Position numbers and translations under genes: made by a program. The notes below the pieces were generated by a model. The model saw nothing but the letters and a program-made list of their open reading frames with translations, was not told the origin of the DNA and did not search any database. 63,362 nt of DNA, taken from Pseudomonas fluorescens. Lineage in GTDB: Bacteria > Pseudomonadota > Gammaproteobacteria > Pseudomonadales > Pseudomonadaceae. Positions within the stretch are counted from its first letter, which is position 1; each line of letters starts with the position of its first letter. Shown here piece by piece: positions 58,679 to 63,362 of this stretch. The stretch covers positions 1 to 63,362 of the forward strand of contig NZ_CABVHY010000038.1 of the NCBI RefSeq assembly GCF_902497875.1, written 5' to 3'.

Positions 58679-59890
58679 ATGGCTACTGAAGACACCCTCA
58701 ACACTGCGCAAAACTCCCCGGATGCAGGCAACCAGGGCAACCCGCGCAAGCGCAAGGTCATGCTGCTGGCGTTGGCCGTCATCGTCGTTCTCGGGGGCTT
58801 GAGCGTCTGGGGCTGGCACGAGCTCTATGGACGCTGGAATGAAAGCACCGACGATGCCTACGTAAACGGCAACGTCGTGGAAATCACCCCCTTGGTCACC
58901 GGCACCGTGGTAAGCATTGGTGCCGATGACGGCGACCTGGTGCATGAGGGCCAGGTGCTGATCAACTTTGATCCCAATGACGCCGAAGTCGGATTGCAGA
59001 GTGCGCAGGCCAATCTGGCCCGTACCGTGCGTCAGGTCCGCGGCCTGTACAGCAACGTCGACGGCATGAAGGCGCAGGTCAACGCGCAGAAAGCCGAAGT
59101 GCAAAAAACCCAGGAAAACTTCAATCGACGCAAGAGCCTGGCGGCCGGCGGGGCGATTTCCCAGGAAGAACTGTCCCACGCCAGGGATGACCTGACTTCG
59201 GCGCAAAACGCCCTGGCCAATGCCCAACAGCAATTCAATACCAGCAGTGCATTGGTCGACGACACCGTGGTCTCGTCCCATCCGGACGTGCAGGCCGCCG
59301 CCGCGCAACTGCGTCAGGCCTACCTGACCAATGCCCGCAGTATCTTGATCGCGCCGGTTACCGGTTATGTCGCCAAACGCACCGTGCAACTCGGTCAGCG
59401 GGTTCAGCCAGGTACCGCGCTGATGGCGGTGATCCCGCTGGATGAGCTGTGGATCGATGCCAACTTCAAGGAAACCCAGCTGCGGGACATGCGCATCGGC
59501 CAGCCGGTGGACATCGAAGCCGACCTCTACGGCAGTGACGTGAAATACAGCGGCACCATCGACAGCCTCGGTGCCGGCACCGGCAGTGCCTTCGCCTTGC
59601 TGCCGGCGCAGAACGCCACCGGCAACTGGATCAAGATCGTTCAGCGGGTGCCGGTGCGGATTCATATCAACGCCGAAGAACTTGCCAAACATCCATTGCG
59701 GGTCGGTCTGTCGACTCAGGTTCGGGTCAATCTGCACGACCAGAGCGGGCCGGTGCTGGCGCAACAGCCGCCGCAAAAAGCCTCGTTCAGCACCAGTGTC
59801 TATGACCGTCAGTTGGTTGAGGCCGATGCAATGATCACCCGCTTGATCCACGACAACAGCTCTGCGGCGAGCAAAACCGTCCAGCGCTGA
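58679..59890 (+). CDS. emrA: EmrA-type membrane fusion protein
   Basis: A 403-residue HlyD-family adaptor. One N-terminal membrane helix (about 25-45), the beta-barrel/lipoyl start STDDAYVNGNVVEITPLVTG, a coiled-coil hairpin (about 110-205), the second lipoyl half and the C-terminal barrel (LPAQNATGNWIKIVQRVPVR) are present. It links EmrB to the outer-membrane channel. Confidence 0.9.
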   Translation: MATEDTLNTAQNSPDAGNQGNPRKRKVMLLALAVIVVLGGLSVWGWHELYGRWNESTDDAYVNGNVVEITPLVTGTVVSIGADDGDLVHEGQVLINFDPNDAEVGLQSAQANLARTVRQVRGLYSNVDGMKAQVNAQKAEVQKTQENFNRRKSLAAGGAISQEELSHARDDLTSAQNALANAQQQFNTSSALVDDTVVSSHPDVQAAAAQLRQAYLTNARSILIAPVTGYVAKRTVQLGQRVQPGTALMAVIPLDELWIDANFKETQLRDMRIGQPVDIEADLYGSDVKYSGTIDSLGAGTGSAFALLPAQNATGNWIKIVQRVPVRIHINAEELAKHPLRVGLSTQVRVNLHDQSGPVLAQQPPQKASFSTSVYDRQLVEADAMITRLIHDNSSAASKTVQR

Positions 59891-59952
59891 TTCGCCAATC
59901 CCTCGGCTGCGGCCCTGGCGCTCGCAGCCAGCCACGTTTCAAAGGATTCGCG

Positions 59953-61482
59953 ATGAGCAATAACGCCTCCTTCACGCCACCCAGCTTGTTGTTCGCCACC
60001 ATTGGTTTATCCCTGGCGACCTTCATGCAGGTGCTCGACACCACCATCGCCAACGTGGCCTTGCCGACGATTTCCGGCAACCTGGGGGTGAGTTCGGAGC
60101 AGGGCACCTGGGTCATCACCTCGTTTGCCGTGAGCAATGCGATTGCGCTGCCGTTGACCGGCTGGCTCAGCCGGCGCTTCGGTGAGGTGAAGTTGTTTCT
60201 CTGGGCGACCATCCTGTTTGTGCTGGCGTCGTTTCTGTGCGGTATCTCCACCTCCATGCCCGAACTGGTCGGTTTTCGGGTGGTGCAGGGCCTGGTGGCG
60301 GGGCCGCTGTATCCGATGACCCAGACCCTGCTGATCGCGGTCTATCCGCCCGCCAAACGGGGGATGGCATTGGCATTGCTGGCGATGGTCACGGTGGTTG
60401 CACCGATTGCCGGGCCGATACTCGGCGGCTGGATTACCGATAGCTACAGCTGGCCGTGGATATTCTTTATCAACGTGCCCATTGGCGTGTTCGCGGTCAT
60501 GGTGGTCAAGCAACAACTCAAGGCCCGACCGGTGGTGATCAGTCGCCAGCCGATGGATTATGTGGGCTTGCTGACCTTGATCATTGGCGTCGGTGCACTG
60601 CAGGTGATCCTCGACAAGGGCAACGACCTGGACTGGTTCGAGTCGAATTTCATCATTGTCGGCGCGGCCATCTCGGCGATAGCCCTGGCGGTGTTCGTGA
60701 TCTGGGAAATGACCGACAAGCACCCGGTGGTCAATCTGCGGTTGTTCGCCCATCGCAACTTCCGCATCGGCACCATTGTGCTGGTGTTCGGTTATGCCGG
60801 GTTCTTCGGTATTAACCTGATCCTGCCGCAGTGGCTGCAGACACAAATGGGCTACACGGCGACCTGGGCCGGGCTGGCGGTGGCGCCGATCGGGATTCTG
60901 CCGGTGCTGATGTCGCCGTTTGTCGGCAAATACGCGCACAAGTTCGATTTGCGGCTGCTGGCCGGGCTGGCATTTCTGGCGATTGGCTTGAGCTGCTTTA
61001 TGCGCGCCGGGTTCACCAATGAAGTGGACTTCCAGCATATCGCCCTGGTGCAGCTGTTCATGGGCATTGGCGTGGCACTGTTTTTCATGCCGACCTTGAG
61101 CATTCTGATGTCAGACCTGCCGCCGCACCAGATCGCCGACGGCGCCGGCCTGGCAACCTTCCTGCGGACCCTGGGCGGCAGTTTCGCGGCGTCCTTGACC
61201 ACCTGGATCTGGATCCGTCGCGCCGACCAGCATCATGCCTATCTGAGCGAAAGCATCAGCACCTATGAGCCGGCGACACGGGATGCCTTGAACAGTCTGG
61301 GCGGGGCGGGCAATCCGGCCTATGCGCAGCTGGATCATGTGTTGACCAGCCAGGCGTACATGCTCTCGACCGTGGATTACTTCACATTGCTGGGGTGGGC
61401 TTTCATGGGCTTGATACTGCTGGTGTGGCTGGCCAAACCGCCGTTTGCGGCGAAGGCCGGGCCGGCGACGGCAGGGCATTGA
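59953..61482 (+). CDS. emrB: EmrB-type DHA2 family drug exporter
   Basis: A 509-residue MFS transporter with 14 predicted helices. Motif VLDTTIANVALPTISGNLGV is in helix 1, GWLSRRFGEVKLFLWAT is motif A, and GPILGGWITDSYSWPWIFFI is motif C of antiporters. It exports hydrophobic drugs using the proton gradient. Last gene of the operon; a REP pair follows. Confidence 0.92.
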   Translation: MSNNASFTPPSLLFATIGLSLATFMQVLDTTIANVALPTISGNLGVSSEQGTWVITSFAVSNAIALPLTGWLSRRFGEVKLFLWATILFVLASFLCGISTSMPELVGFRVVQGLVAGPLYPMTQTLLIAVYPPAKRGMALALLAMVTVVAPIAGPILGGWITDSYSWPWIFFINVPIGVFAVMVVKQQLKARPVVISRQPMDYVGLLTLIIGVGALQVILDKGNDLDWFESNFIIVGAAISAIALAVFVIWEMTDKHPVVNLRLFAHRNFRIGTIVLVFGYAGFFGINLILPQWLQTQMGYTATWAGLAVAPIGILPVLMSPFVGKYAHKFDLRLLAGLAFLAIGLSCFMRAGFTNEVDFQHIALVQLFMGIGVALFFMPTLSILMSDLPPHQIADGAGLATFLRTLGGSFAASLTTWIWIRRADQHHAYLSESISTYEPATRDALNSLGGAGNPAYAQLDHVLTSQAYMLSTVDYFTLLGWAFMGLILLVWLAKPPFAAKAGPATAGH

Positions 61483-61498
61483 TTTAGCGGCGCCGGTG

Positions 61499-61606
61499 AA
61501 AAGATCGCAGCCTGCGGCAGCTCCTACGGGATTTGTGTACACCCGCAATGCCTCGGGTGTATTCGGTCGGCGTAGGAGCTGCCGCAGGCTGCGATCTTTT
61601 GATCTT
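61499..61606. repeat. REP pair (GTAGGAGCTGCC type)
   Basis: Units AAAGATCGCAGCCTGCGGCA (61500-) and GTAGGAGCTGCCGCAGGCTG (61572-), inverted, between convergent emrB and lpxH. Confidence 0.9.
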
Positions 61607-62334
61607 TACGGCGCTATGAAGTCAAACGGCGCCAACGCAAACCCTTGCTCATCCACCTGCAACGCCCAACCCTGACGGTCCCAATCCCCCAGCACAATGC
61701 GTCTGGCCGCTTGCTCGCCGATCTGCAGTTTGTGGATGGCCGGGCGGTGGGTGTGGCCGTGGACCAGGGTGCGTACGCCGTATTCCTGCATGATCCGCGG
61801 GATTTCCTCGGGGGTCACGTCGACGATGTCGTTGGCTTTCATCCGGGTCTGGGTGCGGCTTTCGCTGCGCAGTTTGCGCGCCAGCTTGTGCCGGGTGCCC
61901 AAGGGCAGGTGCCGCAGGATAAACAAGGTGACGGGATTGCGCAGGTAACGGCGCATGCGCATATAGGCTTCGTCGCGGGTGCAGAGGCTGTCGCCGTGCA
62001 TCAGCAGCACCGGCTCGCCGTTCAATTCAACGACGCTCGGGTCTTTGAGCCGAGTGCACCCGGCGGCCTTGCAGAAGGCCTTGCCGAGCATGAAATCGCG
62101 ATTGCCATGCATCAGGAACACCTGCGTACCGCTGTCGCTGAGTTCCCGTAGTGCCTGGCAAATGGAAAGCTGGTAGGGGGTCATGGCATCGTCGCCGATC
62201 CATGCCTCGAAAAAATCTCCCAATATGTACAACGCTTGCGCCGAGCGGGCACGCCCGCTCAGTAAATCCAGAAACGCCCGGGTAATATCCGGGCGCTCCT
62301 CTTCCAGATGCAAATCTGAAATCAGCAATATCAC
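61606..62334 (-). CDS. lpxH: UDP-2,3-diacylglucosamine diphosphatase
   Basis: A 242-residue calcineurin-type metallophosphoesterase of lipid A synthesis. Metal motifs: ISDLHLEEERPD, LGDFFEAWIGDDAMT, MHGNRDFMLG, LMHGDSLCT and VHGHTHRPAIH. It makes lipid X at the inner-membrane surface. GTG start overlaps the ppiB stop (GTGA), so the two are coupled. Confidence 0.94.
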   Translation of the reverse strand: MILLISDLHLEEERPDITRAFLDLLSGRARSAQALYILGDFFEAWIGDDAMTPYQLSICQALRELSDSGTQVFLMHGNRDFMLGKAFCKAAGCTRLKDPSVVELNGEPVLLMHGDSLCTRDEAYMRMRRYLRNPVTLFILRHLPLGTRHKLARKLRSESRTQTRMKANDIVDVTPEEIPRIMQEYGVRTLVHGHTHRPAIHKLQIGEQAARRIVLGDWDRQGWALQVDEQGFALAPFDFIAP

Positions 62335-62834
62335 TCAATGATCTCGGCTTTCTCGATGATCACGTCTTCTGCTGGCACGTCTTGATGACCGGACTTCATA
62401 GTGGTGGCAACACCTTTGATCTTGTCGACAACGTCGCTGCCTTCGACCACTTTACCGAATACTGCATAACCCCAGCCTTGCGCGGTTTTGGCGCTGTGGT
62501 TGAGGAAGCTGTTGTCGGCAACGTTGATGAAGAACTGCGCGGAAGCCGAATGCGGCTCCATGGTGCGGGCCATGGCGACGGTGTACTTGTCGTTGGAAAG
62601 ACCGTTGTCGGCTTCGTTCTGGATGCTTGGGCGCTTGTCTTTCTTTTCCTTCATGCCAGGCTCGAAACCGCCGCCCTGGACCATGAAGTTACCAATGACA
62701 CGGTGGAATACGGTGTTTTCGTAGTGACCGGCCTTAACGTATTCGACGAAGTTGGCCACGGTGATCGGGGCTTTTTCGGCGTTCAGTTCCAGGACGATGT
62801 CGCCCTTGTTGGTCGTCAGTTTGACTTTAGTCAT
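62331..62834 (-). CDS. ppiB: Cytosolic peptidyl-prolyl cis-trans isomerase B (cyclophilin)
   Basis: A 167-residue cyclophilin without signal peptide. MTKVKLTTNKGDIVLELNAE, then YENTVFHRVIGNFMVQGGGF with catalytic Arg, MARTMEPHSASAQFFINVAD, and WGYAVFGKVVEGSDVVDKIK. It speeds proline isomerisation during folding. The ppiB-lpxH pair beside glnS is a common Pseudomonas order. Confidence 0.94.
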   Translation of the reverse strand: MTKVKLTTNKGDIVLELNAEKAPITVANFVEYVKAGHYENTVFHRVIGNFMVQGGGFEPGMKEKKDKRPSIQNEADNGLSNDKYTVAMARTMEPHSASAQFFINVADNSFLNHSAKTAQGWGYAVFGKVVEGSDVVDKIKGVATTMKSGHQDVPAEDVIIEKAEIIE

Positions 62835-63098
62835 GATCGTTATCGCTCTTTCAAGGAATTCGTGGGTTTCGGGGCGCTCACGCTGCCTGCGGGCCCGAAC
62901 CGGTTTGGCAAAAAAAACGCCAGGGTGCGCAGTTTAGCGTGCCGGACGCGAATTTCGAGGCTGTTTTTCAAAACAGGTGCATTAAACGCAGCTGTTTTCG
63001 GGCCTCCTCTGTCAGGTGCTTGACAGCATCGGCTATGATAGCGGCTTTGTTTTGTCAGGCCCGTATTTCGGCCGCGCACTTGTATGTCCAAGGATCCT

Positions 63099-63362
63099 AT
63101 GAGCAAGCCCACTGTCGACCCTACCTCGAATTCCAAGACCGGACCTGCCGTTCCAGTCAATTTCCTGCGCCCGATCATCCAGGCGGACCTGGACTCGGGT
63201 AAGCACACGCAGATCGTCACCCGTTTTCCGCCAGAGCCCAACGGCTACCTGCACATCGGCCATGCCAAGTCGATTTGTGTGAACTTCGGCCTGGCCGAGG
63301 AATTCGGTGGCGTCACGCACCTGCGTTTTGACGACACCAACCCGGCCAAGGAAGACCAGGAA
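63099..63362 (+). CDS. glnS: Glutamine--tRNA ligase, N-terminal part cut by window edge
   Basis: The first 88 codons are present: MSKPTVDPTSNSKTGPAVPV, then RFPPEPNGYLHIGHAKSICV with the class I HIGH signature, and LRFDDTNPAKED. AAGGA lies six bases before ATG 63099; an in-frame ATG at 63084 has no such site. The gene charges tRNA-Gln and continues past the window. Confidence 0.95.
   Translation, partial: MSKPTVDPTSNSKTGPAVPVNFLRPIIQADLDSGKHTQIVTRFPPEPNGYLHIGHAKSICVNFGLAEEFGGVTHLRFDDTNPAKEDQE

Overview
The window reads as chromosomal DNA of a Pseudomonas of the fluorescens group. The evidence is high-GC codon use, dense arrays of the Pseudomonas REP repeats (GTAGGAGCTGCCGCAGGCTGCG and TGTGGGAGCGAGCTTGCTCGCG types), DUF1652, DUF6124 and DUF2789 proteins, a PrrF iron-responsive sRNA, a CrcY-type sRNA, a liu leucine/isovalerate cluster and a TamAB pair. 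Species identity is an inference. No rRNA, tRNA, CRISPR array or prophage was seen.

Layout. 1-0.5 kb: one end of an IS110-family element, with its transposase start and a long non-coding end that looks like a bridge-RNA locus, inserted in a REP. 0.7-6.1 kb: a PAS-LuxR regulator, a DUF1652 protein behind a 22-codon leader, and a LysR gene divergent from an aldo-keto reductase / SDR / SRPBCC operon. 6.2-16.3 kb: small and hypothetical genes, a patatin, a beheaded RpiR regulator, dksA2, a soluble-sensor chemoreceptor and an orphan betaine-type binding protein. 16.4-19.1 kb: a TonB receptor with a DUF2946 gene. 19.3-25.4 kb: a six-gene Mrp/Mnh Na+/H+ antiporter operon. 25.6-29 kb: a DMT exporter divergent from an XRE-cupin regulator, a livF relic and a flavoprotein.

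29.1-32.2 kb: an ECF sigma/anti-sigma pair divergent from a catalase-like peroxidase and cytochrome b561; both sides carry the same GGAATAA-N14-CGTCT promoter, so the system should be autoregulated. 32.4-35.2 kb: a cytosolic carboxypeptidase, a PrrF sRNA under a Fur-box promoter, a DUF6124 gene and a LexA-like repressor that has lost both catalytic residues. 35.3-45.1 kb: liuDCBA, an acyl-CoA synthetase, a CrcY-like sRNA with a sigma54 promoter, liuE and liuR; three LiuR-type palindromes tie the metabolic genes together. 45.3-49.1 kb: a LysR regulator divergent from an acyl-CoA dehydrogenase, and a PstS-OmpA fusion. 49.3-56.4 kb: xthA, a GNAT protein, tamA and tamB. 56.7-61.5 kb: an emrR-like regulator with twin operators and a tripartite EmrAB-type drug efflux operon. 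61.6-63.4 kb: lpxH, ppiB and the start of glnS.

The strongest leads are the IS110 non-coding end, whose predicted target loop matches the REP it sits in; the cleavage-dead LexA-like repressor; the CrcY sRNA embedded in the leucine-catabolism locus; and the twin ECF promoters.
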